From: Monodelphis domestica
Lineage: Eukaryota > Chordata > Mammalia > Didelphimorphia > Didelphidae
Reading direction: 5' to 3'
Assembly (NCBI RefSeq): GCF_027887165.1
Contig: NC_077229.1
Span: 374,900,570-374,964,569 of the forward strand
Length of the DNA: 64,000 bases
Position numbers and translations under genes: made by a program. A model generated the notes under the pieces. That model saw nothing but the letters and a program-made list of their open reading frames with translations. It ran no database searches and had not been told where the DNA came from. Below are positions 46,641 to 58,900 of the stretch, piece after piece (the stretch's first letter is position 1; each line of letters begins with the position of its first letter).

Positions 46641-46899
46641 TTTCAAATAGGAAGAAAATGTTTAAGATAATTAAAAACCATACTATACACAATAGCATTC
46701 TCACTCTGTACTTTCAACCTTGTGAAATGGGCTATAACAGATTTAGAAATGATCTCAAAATTCATATTCATAAAATGCATTTATTAAAAATGAAATACAC
46801 ATGGCCAATCAACCTAAAAAAGCTATGGCAAGGTAAGGTAACCATTTTTTAGCTTTCTTTTTCCTTCAAATGAGCATGTCATTCTTTAAATGACTTATT

Positions 46900-48700
46900 T
46901 TTACATAAGTTTTTATTTATGTCTTTTTTTTTATACTTTACCATTATTATTTCCCCAGAATCTCACCACCTCCCACAGTTACACCATATAATAAATTAAT
47001 AATTTACCAATAAGAGAGAAAAACCAGCAAAATTGATTTATACATCAAAAAATCTAAAAATTCGTGAAATGTTTCACACTTTCAGTCTTTCCAACTCTAA
47101 ATCAACAAGACACAAATCTTCTGATAAATATTCTTCTGATTCATGCTTGTTTTCTTAAAAAAATTTCAGAATTAATGTTTTTGTGGTTGTTCTTTCCATT
47201 TGCATTGTTATAGTGATTTCATATCTTCTTTTCTTGGCATTGATTAGTTCACTCTAAATATTTCATGTAATTTTCCTACTCTGTCATCAACATATTCATT
47301 ACAGCACAATAATATTCCATTAAATTCATGCAACACAAATTGTTTATCCATTCACTAGTCAATGGACATCTATTCTGTTTCTAATTTTTTATTTTCACAA
47401 AATGTGCTGGTATAGTTTTGTGTATAATTGTACTTTTAAGTGATCTCTTTGGTGATATAAGTAGTGAAATCTCAGGATCAAAGGGTATGGACATTTTATT
47501 CACTTTATTTGCACAAATGCAAGTTGCTTTTCAAAATAGTTTGTACTGTTTCAAAATCCCTCCAACAATGTACTATTATACCTATCTTCTCTCAATCACT
47601 CCAACACTAACCCTTTTTTATCCTCCTTCATCTTTGCCAATTTTCATGGTATGATATGAAACTCAGGAATATCTTCAATTTCATTCCCTTATTAGTGATC
47701 TGGGTCATTCCTTTCATATATTTGTTAATAGTTTCCAGTTCTTCTTTTGTGAACCATTTTTTCTCATTCTTTTACCTCTTATCCATTAGAGAATGGCTTT
47801 TGTTCTCACATACACACACAATATGTATATTTTTGAATACCAAACCCTTTTTAGAGAAATATGACACAAATATTTCCTAATAACACTTCCCTTTTTCTTT
47901 TGCATTCTGTATATTTATTTTGTTTGTGCAAAATCTATTCAGTTTCATATAATCAAATTAATCTATTTTAGCTTTTATAGTCCCTTCTACATTATTTGGT
48001 TACAAATAAATTTCCTGCCATATACGTGAAAGATATATATATATATATATTTTTTTTTCTAATTTAAATAGTATAATCTTTACTAATTAGGATCATTTAT
48101 CCATTTAGAATATATTGTGGGATGTTATAAGGTATTTGCCAGACTTTTTTTCCCTTTGTTCTCTACAGTTTTTTTTTAACAAATAGGAAGTTTTGTTCCT
48201 AAAAAAATTTATTTTTAGTTTATCAGATACTGGATTATTTAGTTCTATTATTTCAGATTTTCCTTTGGTTAGCCTGTTCCATTTATCAACTTCTATTTTT
48301 AATCAATAATATATGATTTTGGTAATTGCTATGTTATCACATTGTTTGTGGTTTGAAAGTGCTATTCTCCCTATTCCCTTCCTCTATTTATTATTTTGCT
48401 TGATATCCTACATATTTTTATTTTTACAGATGAACTTTATTATCTTATTCTGTTCTATAAAGTATCCCTTTGATAATTTCATTAGTAAGGCATTTAAACT
48501 GGAAATTAATTAATTTCAGTAATACTGTCATTTATGTTATATTGACATTACCCAGCAATGAGAACTGAACATTTTTCCATTTATTTAAGTTTGCTAAGTT
48601 CATCCCTATATATTTTATGCATATTAGTTATTTAAAATAGAATTTCTTTTTATAGTATTCCCTTTTGGAATTTATTGTCATATATAAATGCTATTGCTTT
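46900..48700 (-). pseudogene. Old L1 ORF2/3' UTR, antisense
   Basis: Reverse L1 text from 3' UTR ('atttatgtctttttttttat') through ORF2: 'taatattccattaaattcat', 'gtttatccattcactagtca', 'ggatcaaagggtatggacat', 'agcctgttccatttatcaac'. It is highly diverged, with no frame above 80 codons. A TA repeat lies at about 48030-48050. Confidence 0.7.
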
Positions 48701-48710
48701 ATGAGGGTTT

Positions 48711-49260
48711 ATTTATTTTAATAACATTTTATTTTTCCCCAATTACATATAAAATCAATTGTTAACTTTCTTTAAAAAATTCTTAGTCCCAAATTCTCTC
48801 CCTCTATCTCCTTGAGACAGTTAGTAATAGGATATAGATTTTAAAAAAAACCCTTACCTTCTGTCTTAGAATCTGGCAGAAGAGCAGTAACAGTTAGGAA
48901 ATGGGTTTTAAGTGACTTGACCAGGGTTTCACAGCTAAGAAGTGTCCAAAACCAGATTTGAATCCAGGACCTTCCACTTCTAGGCCTGTCTTTCAATCTA
49001 CTAAGTCACCTAGCTGTCCTAATATAGATTTTACATGTGTAGTCTTCTAAAATATTCTCCCATATTTTCATTTTGTGGAAGAAAACTCAAACAAAGAGCA
49101 AAAAACAAAAAAAAACCTTCCAAAAATGAAGAAAAAAAGTGAAATATGTCTAGATTTTTGTCTTGATTCATTCTATATCAGTTCTTTCCCTAAAGGCATA
49201 TATCATTTTTCATCATGAGTTCTTTGGTATTATCTGCAGTAATTGTGATCTTGTTTTTAT
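48711..49260 (-). mobile_element. L1 3' end, split by a SINE
   Basis: A second antisense L1 3' end: 'ataacattttatttttccccaa' region and, after the SINE, 'ttctaaaatattctcccata' and 'tcagttctttccctaaaggc'. It lies next to the older antisense L1. Confidence 0.65.
48844..49021 (-). mobile_element. SINE inserted in L1
   Basis: Reverse marsupial SINE ('cttaccttctgtcttagaat' to 'taagtcacctagctgtcct') with a 12-bp target duplication, atatagatttta, at 48832-48843 and 49022-49033. It is more diverged than other copies here. Confidence 0.93.
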
Positions 49261-49289
49261 TCCTTTGCTATTTTGTTTTATTGATTTTC

Positions 49290-49290
49290 A

Positions 49291-49328
<38 letters not shown>
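49290..49328. repeat. GA dinucleotide microsatellite
   Basis: (GA)n of about 39 bp with one interrupting C. Confidence 0.95.
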
Positions 49329-49690
49329 TGACATAAAGCTATATGATTCCAAAGACTTCAACTAAAACCACACTAAACAGTAAACAGATCTTTTTTACTG
49401 TGGAATCTTTCTCCAGAGATATCAAAACTACTTAAATTTGATAAGAGCAAAATGCTTAGTGTGTGTCAAGGAGACAGAGGCAAAAGGCTTCATGCTTGAG
49501 TCCAGAAATCATATTGGTCAAATTGAACCAATGAGTGAGAGTGATAACCCCAAATCCCTTGTTGTATTCTAGATAAGAAAAGTAAAACATAAATATTAAA
49601 TATAAGGTTATGACTAAATATGAGACATATTGTAGTCTGAGATGAAAGTCAAATGGGAATGTGTTTAAGGCAATCAACACCTATGAAATG
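49325..49690. repeat. Unclassified repeat family, copy B
   Basis: The partner of 46330-46640, in the same orientation: 'gtggaatctttctccagaga', 'aaaatgcttagtgtgtgtcaa', 'aaggcttcatgcttgagtcc', 'aaccaatgagtgagagtgat'. It may be the start of the larger repeated block that follows. Confidence 0.6.
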
Positions 49691-50139
49691 ATGTCTTGAT
49701 GTACACCATCAAAATAAAAATGGACTGACCATAACATATTTTAGAACTATCTCACATAAACATTTACAATGAGACATAATAGGTACCATATACATGCATA
49801 TTCCTTTCCTCATGAATCAAATCCAGGACAGGTATAGAAACATTAATGTTTATTCACTAAAAAAGCAGGTTAACTATATGCATAGATATTTGCATATATA
49901 TGTATATAAAGAACATGATAAATTTAGAAAACCCAAACAACAAAGAATACTCTTCGAATAAACTAGATATGCTTTTATTAAATAATAGTACAGGCTGAAA
50001 ATAGGCAAATGCCATTGAATTTGTCAAGTGTTACTAAAAGTGACTTATCTCCAGATGGAACATATGAAATATTAAAATCTCAAACAAGAGTTAAAAGTTT
50101 ATCTACCATAGACAGCTTCATGAGCTTGACCATCATCAA

Positions 50140-52060
50140 CAACAACAACAACAAACATTGAGCCCATTGACTTAGTCATGAAAATTTGTGGGTAGAAACA
50201 GAGGAGGATCAGGTTACTGCTACCAGAAATTATAAAAGATATATCCTTGGAGAAGCATTATGCAGATATGGTAGAACAGGACATAAAAACTTTTCACCTG
50301 TAGAATATTTAGCAAGAAACACTGGTGACTAAAATTATGGATCAGAAACTTGCTATCTTTAATAAAATAGCATACCTCAATCTCTAATCCTCAAAGGTAA
50401 ACTGAAACATCTTTGAGAATTCAACAGTTTTAAACTTTAACTGTACCAATATTCCATTAGAGCTGTTGTTCCACACCTACGTAGACATGTTGACTTATGA
50501 ACATTTAAGAGCAAATATTATATGTCATATTTTAAACTATTATGATTGACCTCTAAACTATACTGGAAAAGTAACTTTTAAAGTACAGAGATTTAACCAA
50601 AGAAATCAAAGCAATGTAGGAAAAGGATAAATTTGATAAACCATCTTTGTTTCCCACCTGCTACTGAAGTTGTTTTAAATATGTTTTCACTATGTATACA
50701 GGAAATCAGTTTACATTCCAATCATTTCATTCAATTACCAAAAATAATGATTTTCTCCAGTTTTACAAATAGTGTGTAGGACATGCAATACAATAGCAGG
50801 ATAGTGACTTGGTTCAAGATTGTTTCTATACTTGCCCTAATGAAAAAAAAATGAATAGAACATGGTAGTAATGATAATAATTAATAAATATTCCTGTATC
50901 TGTCAGATGTAACTGAAATTAGATTACCTATGGATGTTGCATATGAAGTGAATAATATTTAAGAGTAAAATCAAAGGTCTGTACCCACTTTACATCTGCA
51001 TGAACACAATCAAAAATACATTTACAAAGAAGGATCAAACAATTGATTGAAACATGCATATTTGTTTATTGACACGGATTTTATGATGGTAATTCATGAT
51101 TTGATCATCCCCAACAGAAATTATAGAGAGAATGTCCTTAAAAAGCCCAAACTTTTATTAACTTGGATTATTTGGATAAATGGTAGAAACTCAGCAACAT
51201 ATCATTGTAGGTTGCACAAGTTGATTCCTTCTAAATACCTAGAAACATTTCATCAGGTGACTAGAATTTTACATCATCATAATAAGAACTAACATTTCTA
51301 TCTTCATTTTTGCTTAGCAAAGAACACTGCTTCATATTGATTAATTCATTTAATCCTCACCATAGCACTGGAAGGTTGGTGCTATTATCCCCATTTTACA
51401 GAGGAGGAAAATGACCTGCCTTGTAAGTAACAGAGACAAGACTTGAATTCAAGTCTTCCTGATTCCAAGTCCAACATTCTATCCACTGCATGATCTAGTT
51501 GCCATTACCCTTTACAAATCAACAGTCAGAAAGTCCCCAGACTATAGTCTCCAAACTCTCTATATAAAGTCAAGAAATAAATTGCACTAGTACTTTGAAT
51601 CTCTTCACAGATAAAATTCTTGTTCACAGTTACTTAGAAATAACATTGATCTATACAAATAAAATAAATAAAAAATAGGTATAATAGATTACTATTTCTA
51701 GTCTCCATAAACTACAAGCTACATGGCTGATAAACTCTCAAAATAAAGAGAGCTGACAAAAGAAATCAAATCATTGTAGAACAAAATGAGGAATATCCCT
51801 GTTTTCTGTCTGCGACTGGAATTGTTCTAATGTTTCCAAGAATGATACAGAAGATAACTGTGCATCCCAATACTTTTATTTAGTTGCAAAAAGCATTTAA
51901 ATTTTTTTTATCAATCTGTACACTAATAACAGCAGAACAGACACTTATCCCAGGACCATTTCTATATAACCTCTATGGAAAGAAAAAAGATGCAAAGAAT
52001 GAGATAGTAATAATGACAAAAGAACATTAACAACAACATATTTTTCTATGCACTAAGATT
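50140..52060. repeat. Diverged direct duplication of about 890 bp
   Basis: Two units in the same orientation. 'cagaaattata' at about 50225 pairs with the same text at about 51116 (offset 891). 'aaagaaatcaaagcaatgta' (about 50600) pairs with 'aaagaaatcaaatcattgta' (about 51763), offset about 1163; the extra 270 bp is largely the MIR at 51285-51510 in unit 2. 'ctgctactgaagttgtt' pairs with 'ctgcgactggaattgtt'. The family is unknown. Confidence 0.6.
51285..51510 (-). mobile_element. MIR element
   Basis: A complete-looking reverse MIR: 'taactaacatttct'-like start, 'cattttacagaggaggaaaa', 'agagacaagacttgaattca', 'cattctatccactgcatgat'. Confidence 0.8.
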
Positions 52061-52270
52061 TACTTAAGGTTCACTGTCCTGGAAATGACTGAGATAAGTA
52101 GCATCCCTTGTAGATAAAGTGGCTTTCCCTGGGTCACAAAGCTAATGTCAGAGGTACTGTGAAATAAAAGTGTGATTCTTGTCCTGGTTCTTCAACTGTC
52201 CTGCTCTATGACCTAGCATAAATCAATTAGCCCTTTTGTATGTTTCCTTATGAATGAAACAGAGGCAATA
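52030..52270. mobile_element. Two MIR relics, opposite orientations
   Basis: Reverse MIR text ('ggctttccctgggtcacaaa', 'gctaatgtcagaggta') is followed by plus-like text ('cttgtcctggttcttcaact', 'tatgacctagcataaatcaa'). Both are weak. Confidence 0.4.
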
Positions 52271-54579
52271 AAACCTTCTGTTCCCTTCTTCTAGGGCTTT
52301 CTCCAAACATTCTTCTCCAAGAATTCTCTCCTCTGACGTTTCTGTTGCTTTTGTTTTTACCATTTCAACTCCATAGCTTCACAATTCCAAAACTTTTAAA
52401 AGTTGGTTCTCAAAGATGTCTTCGATCCTCCTGATGTTTTGTGCCAGAGGTGATGAATAAGCAAGCTTGACTGCTGCTGTTTTCTAGGCACATTTCCCTG
52501 GGAGAGATGCCTGACAATGTTCTATGCCCCTCTTTCTGTGTCATGATAGATATGCATCTATCAGCATAGATGGACCTAGCAGATCTCCCTCCAAAAAGGG
52601 AGAAAGAGTTTAGAGACATGAGCATAATAACCCAGATATGAATGCTAGCAATAATAATGGAAGAGAGAAAGGAAAGAGAGTAAAGTCACCAAATGTGGGC
52701 AAAAGTATGGTCCTTTTCTTTGTTCATCACATTGACTAGATCATTCTCCTGTCAAATTTAACTAGTTTGGATGCTATATAGATGTAAGCATATTTGCCCC
52801 AGGATACAAGTTTTCAAGAAGCTAAATATTTTTATAAAGAATGATTCTTATCTGAATTCTAACTTGAACATCCCCATGACATCTTTTGAAGTGCTTTTGA
52901 GTTATTCGTTTTTCCCTTTCTGTCAGACAATATAGGAAATTAAACAAAATGCTAGAGCCTCTGGATAGAAAAAAAATCCTTTGTTTAATCAATCATCTAG
53001 ATGTTTTGTCTACATAACATTAAAACATCTAACAATGAGTGATAGAGCGCACAGATGACTACAATTCTCAGTTTTCATCAGGGTACTTCTATATCATTGT
53101 GGATAATTATAAGTAAGGAAAAGAGAAGGAAAAACAATTAGGCATCTGACTAAAAGACCTCTAAGTTTCTTTGCAGTTATAAACTTATACTTTTGAGGCT
53201 CTCATCATTGGGACAGTGAATTTCTTATCCATTAGCAATAAGACAGGAAGAGAGAAGAACATTACAAAACCAAATTCCAAAATAGTTGAAAACCAGTGCC
53301 TTAGACATTTTATTACTGCCTCATTCTATATTATATCACCAAAATTGTATGCCTGATTAATAAATACGTTCTGACAAAGGAATTAATGAGTACTTAATTT
53401 CATTTCAAAGAAATGAATAAGAAAATATCCTCAAATAATTCCTGATTACCTTAAATTGGCCTCAGTGAGTTAATTTATTAAGTTGTATGATTTTCCACTC
53501 TCATTCCTTCCTACACAGAAAATTCCAAATTCAACACACACCAAAAAAAAAAAAAAACCTGCCATCAAGGGAACAGCCTGTATTCAAAGCCTGCCCTATG
53601 TATTCTCTTGTTTTTCTGGCAGAGACTTAGCTGGATGGAGTGGTAACTTAGAGAAAAGAGAAATTCACTCTGTGCCAAAGACTGTATGAGACAGTTCCCA
53701 CAGGTCCAGCATTTTTCCAGTTCAAAAATCTGTCAAAAGATTATCACCGGTAAGATGAGGAAGCAGCCTCAGAGAGAGAAACAGAGAGGATGGATGTTTG
53801 GACTGTTCTTGAAAAATGCACTCTTCACAGTGGAGAAGCTTTCCTGTTCAACCAACACCCATGCCAAGCAGCAGCTTTTCTGACCACAATACAGAGAAGG
53901 TCTGATTTATGAGTGTATGGTGTATTGGGTCTAGAAAACACACATTATTACACACAAACACTCACACACACAACTATTTTGGTTTGATTTTAAACCAACA
54001 TCTAGTCACAGACTCAGGGATTCAAATCAAACTCCACTCTGTAGTGTATGCCTTTATTTCCTACTGTTAAACAAAATCCTCATTTTAACACGATGTGCCC
54101 AAAAAGCATGCTGAATTAATTCAAAGGGTTTCAGAGACATCAAATAGCTCTTTAAAAAGCAATATTTTGATGATTTAAGTGTAAATGAACCAGAAACATA
54201 TGGAGTAAATTTCTTGAAAATTGCACATCATTTCAAAAATTAAGGGGGAAAAGTTCTTGGCAAAGCCCAGTCGGGTTTTTATCTAATCCAAAATATTTGA
54301 AAAATAATTTGAGACATTTCATAAACTCAAACAGCTGCTTTCTCTATCCATAATGCATTTATTATATACACTCCTTTTCACTGGGGAAAGCTTTATGTGT
54401 GCTGAAGAAGGCAGGTATTTCAGGTACCAACGTACAGAATGGAGAAAGCTAATGATTCTGCACTGTTGTTCAGGGAATAAGATCCTATGCCAACACTTAT
54501 AAACAGGAGTATTATCTTCTTGACATAAAATACGATTTTCAGGAGTAAATAGTTTTCCTATTTGTTAAGTAACTCAGGA
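52271..54579. other. Longest stretch low in recognisable repeats
   Basis: I recognise no interspersed repeat over about 2.3 kb. Short frames at 52625-52410 (minus), 53483-53689 and 53686-53883 (plus) have no domain I know. A pair of 8-bp inverted repeats with a 4-base gap (tgatagat-atgc-atctatca, 52544-52563) is visible. Intron, 3' UTR or regulatory DNA are all possible. Confidence 0.35.
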
Positions 54580-54700
54580 AAGGGCAATGGACAGAGAGAT
54601 GGCCACAGAGTCAGAAACACTGGGTTAAAGCCCTGTTTCTGACTCATACTGACCATATCACTTTGAGCAAATTGCTTAGTCCTTTCATACTCAGAGGAAA
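54580..54700 (+). mobile_element. MIR fragment (diverged)
   Basis: 'cagagtcagaaacactgggt', 'tttgagcaaattgcttagtc' follow MIR in order. Confidence 0.5.
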
Positions 54701-55204
54701 TTAGAATTCTACATTTCAGAAGAGATATGATCTACATTAGTAGGGGGAGTTTTTCTCACAGGAATCTCCTTACATTATTGAAATCAGAAACTCCATTTTT
54801 AATGACTGCACCCCAAAATTCTCTGAAACTAAGAAAACAGCGTTGTTAGTTGCCACTTGGCCTTTTCTTAGAACAAGCAGCCTGATTCACTAAAGATCTG
54901 TGAGTCACCTCTATTATTTGTAGTCTATAAAATCTCCCTCCATTCTTCTGTTCAACAATCTAGGTAGGTAAGTGTGAATATATGTGAAAATTAGTATGAT
55001 CGTTACAAATTCTGTTATATGACAGGGAAGGAAGTCAGAACCATTATTAGAGATTTACAATTATTTAATATTCATGTTTATTTAAAATTTAATAATTATA
55101 ATCACTATTGAATGTTCAACATCACCCTTGATTATTTTCTCCCTACCTTCTGGTTTTATTACTCTATTCAATCTCTGTTTGTGTTTGCCTCGCTATTGGT
55201 CTGT
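54701..55204. other. Unassigned sequence
   Basis: No gene or repeat was identified. It becomes AT-rich toward 55100. Confidence 0.35.
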
Positions 55205-55515
55205 CTGTCTTTCTGGCTCTGTCTCTCTTTCAAGTTTTCCCAACAATTTTTATCAAATGGTGAATTCTTATACCCAAAACTTGGATTTTTATTTTGTCTA
55301 AGAGAAGGTTACTGTAATCTCTTACAACTACGTGTTGAATATTTCACTGATTTACTTTTCTGTTTCTTAGACAGTACAAGATAGCTCTGATATTTACTGC
55401 TTTATGAAACAGTTTAAAATTGGATACGGCTTAACCTGATTTCTTTGCTTTTTTTTTCATTAATTCCTTTGTATTCTTGACCTCTTGTTTTCCCAAGTGA
55501 ATGTTGTTACTATTT
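55205..55515 (-). pseudogene. Old L1 ORF2 fragment, antisense
   Basis: 'tttcccaacaatttttatca', 'tcaaatggtgaattcttata' and 'cccaagtgaatgttgttact' match reverse ORF2 text aligned with 10890-11160 in the full-length L1. Highly diverged. Confidence 0.6.
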
Positions 55516-55559
55516 TTTTATTATTTGTAGAAAGAGCAAAAACAGAGGAATAAAAGTAT

Positions 55560-55995
55560 AAACCAAATGCACTAATGCATATAGATTCACAAATTTTAAA
55601 CAAAATATTAACCAGAAATCTACAGCAACATATCATAAAAATTATACATGGCTAAAAAGGATTTATATAAAGTATACAGGGAAGGTGTAATGTAAGGGGA
55701 ACTATTAACATAATTGATTACATTAACAACAAATGTAACAAAAGTCATATGATTTAGTCAATAGATGCAGAAAAGACTTTCGACAATTTCAAAACCCATT
55801 TCTATTAAAAATACTTGAAAGCATAAGTGGATTTATTCTTACAATAGTAAAAACTATATACCTAAAACCATCAGCAAACATCCATAATGGAAATAAGTTA
55901 GAAGCCTTCCCTATAAAATCATGGATGAAGCAAGGATGCCTATTATCACCAATTTCTTTAAAATGTATTATATATCCTAGCAATAGAAGAAGTTT
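55560..55995 (+). pseudogene. L1 reverse-transcriptase fragment
   Basis: Plus-strand ORF2 text: 'gtcaatagatgcagaaaaga', 'taaaaccatcagcaaacatc', 'atgaagcaaggatgcctatt' (the KQGCPLS motif region). It lies head-to-tail with an antisense L1 piece just upstream. Confidence 0.75.
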
Positions 55996-55999
55996 CAGG

Positions 56000-58900
56000 G
56001 ACTCATTTGATTTCTTTCAAATTGTCCTCCAAAAAGCTATGATATAATACCTCAGAATTAATTCTGGAGAGGCACAACCCACAAAAAGAAAAGGGGAAGT
56101 AATTTTTCAACCAAAACCAACTTAGAAGGATAGCAAGATGGCTATATTGTAATGGAGTATAAGTGGGCCAAGCCCCACCTATTGCAACAGGCCTTGAGTG
56201 CAAATGAAGCAATAGCCAAGGCTCCCAGAACTCTCAGCTATAGATAGTAATGGGAGTCAGACAACTGCTCAGAAAATGATTGCATGGGTCCCTTTTTTGG
56301 CTCTGAGTGCAAGACTCTTGTCATATTGCTCATAAGCAGAAGTAAGTCACAGTCCTGGGGCACTGTTATAGAGAGAGAGATGAGGAATGCCAGCATATAC
56401 CAGCACTGGCAGCCATAGGGGAGCAGGGGACCCTGGTTATGGTTCCAAGGGATAAAATGGTGATTGGTGTTACTCATAGACCAGAGCTAAGAACAAGAGA
56501 GTATTAAACACACCTCTCCTTACATCTCATCACCTTGTAAGAACAATGAAAGCAGATCCCTAGCATCAGCTTTGAAAGAAGCTGCACAAGAACCTGAAGC
56601 TTGGGATAGGGCTCCCTTCACTACAGTTACAGAGTCCAACAGCTTTTTAAACTAAAAGAGAAAAAAAGGCAGGAAAATGAGCAAACAACAACAAAAACTC
56701 AACATAGGAAGATATTTTGGTAGACTCAAAAACAAATCAATAAACCTCTAAGGAAAATAATTATTGCTCTCAATCCCCAAAAGATTTAATGAAGGAGTTT
56801 AAAAAAATATTTTAAAAAATAAGAGGAAGAAAAGAAAATTTGGGAAAAAATGAGAGTGATAAAGGAAAATCATTAAAAGAGAATCAATAGCTTGTTAAGG
56901 GATAATAATTAAAAATACTGAAGAAATGAATACCTAGGCCAACTGGTAAAAAATACACAAAATTCCAAAGAAAAGAAGAATTCCATTAAAAATTCCATAA
57001 ATTCAAAATGAAAAAAGATATACAAACATGACCTGAAGAGAAAAACTTCTTGGAAGACAGAATTGACCCTTTGGAAAAGAAGATACAAAAATTTACTAAG
57101 GAAAAGAACTCTTTACAAAGAAGAATTCATGAAATGGAAAAGGGAGTACAAAAGATCATTCAAGAAAATCATGCTTTAAATCAAAACAACTCTTAGGTAC
57201 AACCTTATACCTAGCAGAGTGGCCAATATGACAGTAAATGAAAATGATAAATGTTAGAGGGGATATGGCAAAATTGGGACACTAATACATTGCTAGTGGA
57301 GATGTGAATTTATCCAACTATTCTAGAAGAAAATTTGGAATTATACCCAAAAGGCTTTAAAAGAAAGCATGTCCTTCTACCCAGCAATACCACCACTGGG
57401 TTTGTATCCCAAAGAGATTTTTAAAAAATGGAAAAGGTTCTGTTTGTTCAAAATATTTATTGCTGTGCTTTTTGTGGTATCAAAAAATTGGACAATGAGA
57501 GGTTGTTCCTTGATTGGGGAACAAATTGTGGTATAAGATGGTGATGGAATACTATTGTGGTATAAGGAATGATGAACTTCTTGATTTCCATAAGAACTGA
57601 AAATATCTCCATGTACTGATATGGAGTGAAAAAAGCAAAACCAGGAGAACATCATATACAATAACTGAAACATTGTGGGACAATCAAATATAATTGACTT
57701 TGCTACTAAAAGCAAGTTAATGATCTGGGACAACTCTGAGGGTCTTATGAAAAAGAATGCTATCCACATCTAGAGAAAGAACTGTGAGAGTAGAAATCAA
57801 GGATAAAACATATGATTTATTATTTGTTTGTATGGGTATATGATTTGGGGTTTTGGTTTTAAAGGATATTATTAATTATATTATTATTATATTATAATAT
57901 ACATCATATCATATTATATTATAAAAATTAATAATATGAAAATGGGATTTGAGTGATAATATATGTATAATCCAGAGAAATTGCTTGTCATCTCTGGGAG
58001 GGGAGAGGCAACTAGGGAGTGAGACAACAAGAACCATGTAACCATGGATTTTTTTTTAATTTCAAAAAAAGAAAAAGAATGCCATGCTTTAAAAAGTAGA
58101 ATTGGGCAAGTGGAAGCTAATGCCTCCATGAGACATTAAGGAACAAACAAGTCAAAAGAATGAAAAAGTAGAAGAAAATGTGAAACATCTCATAGGAAAA
58201 AAAAAAACTAATCTGGAAAATAAATCCAGGAGAGATAATCTAAGAATTATTGGACTACATGAAGGCTATGATTTAAAAAAAAAAAAAGAACTTAGATATC
58301 ACCCTTCAAGAAAATGTCAAGGAAAACTGCCCTGATATTCTAGAACCCTAGGATAAAATAGAAATTGAAAAAAATCTACTGATCACCTCCTGAAAGAGAT
58401 CCCCAAAATTTAATTCACAGGAGTACTATAGCCAAATTCCAGAACTCCCAGGTCAAGGAGAAAATATTGCAAGCAGCCAAAAAGTAAAAAAAAAAATATC
58501 ATGGAGTTGCAGTCAGAACACAGAAGACTTGGAAGCATCTACATTAAAGGGTCTGAGTGCATAGAATATGATATTCCAGAGTGCAAAGGAGCTAGTACTT
58601 CAACCAAGAATCATCTACCCATCAAAACTGACCATAATCCTTCAGGGGAGGGAAATGGGTATTGAATGAAATAGAGGACTTTCAAACATTCCTGATGAAC
58701 AAAAGGCCAAAACTGAATCAAAAATTTGATTCTCAAATATAAGACTCAAGAGAATCATTAAAAAAAAAAAACATGAGAGAGAAATCAAAAGATATTCAAT
58801 AAGGTTAAACTGTGTACATTCCTACATGGGGGAAATAATTCTTGTTATGCCAAAGAACTTTGTCTTTGTCATTATTAGGGCAGCTGGAAGAAGTATACAT

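Noticed and set aside
52544..52563. Inverted repeat as a protein-binding site
   Set aside because: An 8-bp inverted repeat with a 4-base gap is expected by chance in 64 kb of AT-rich DNA.
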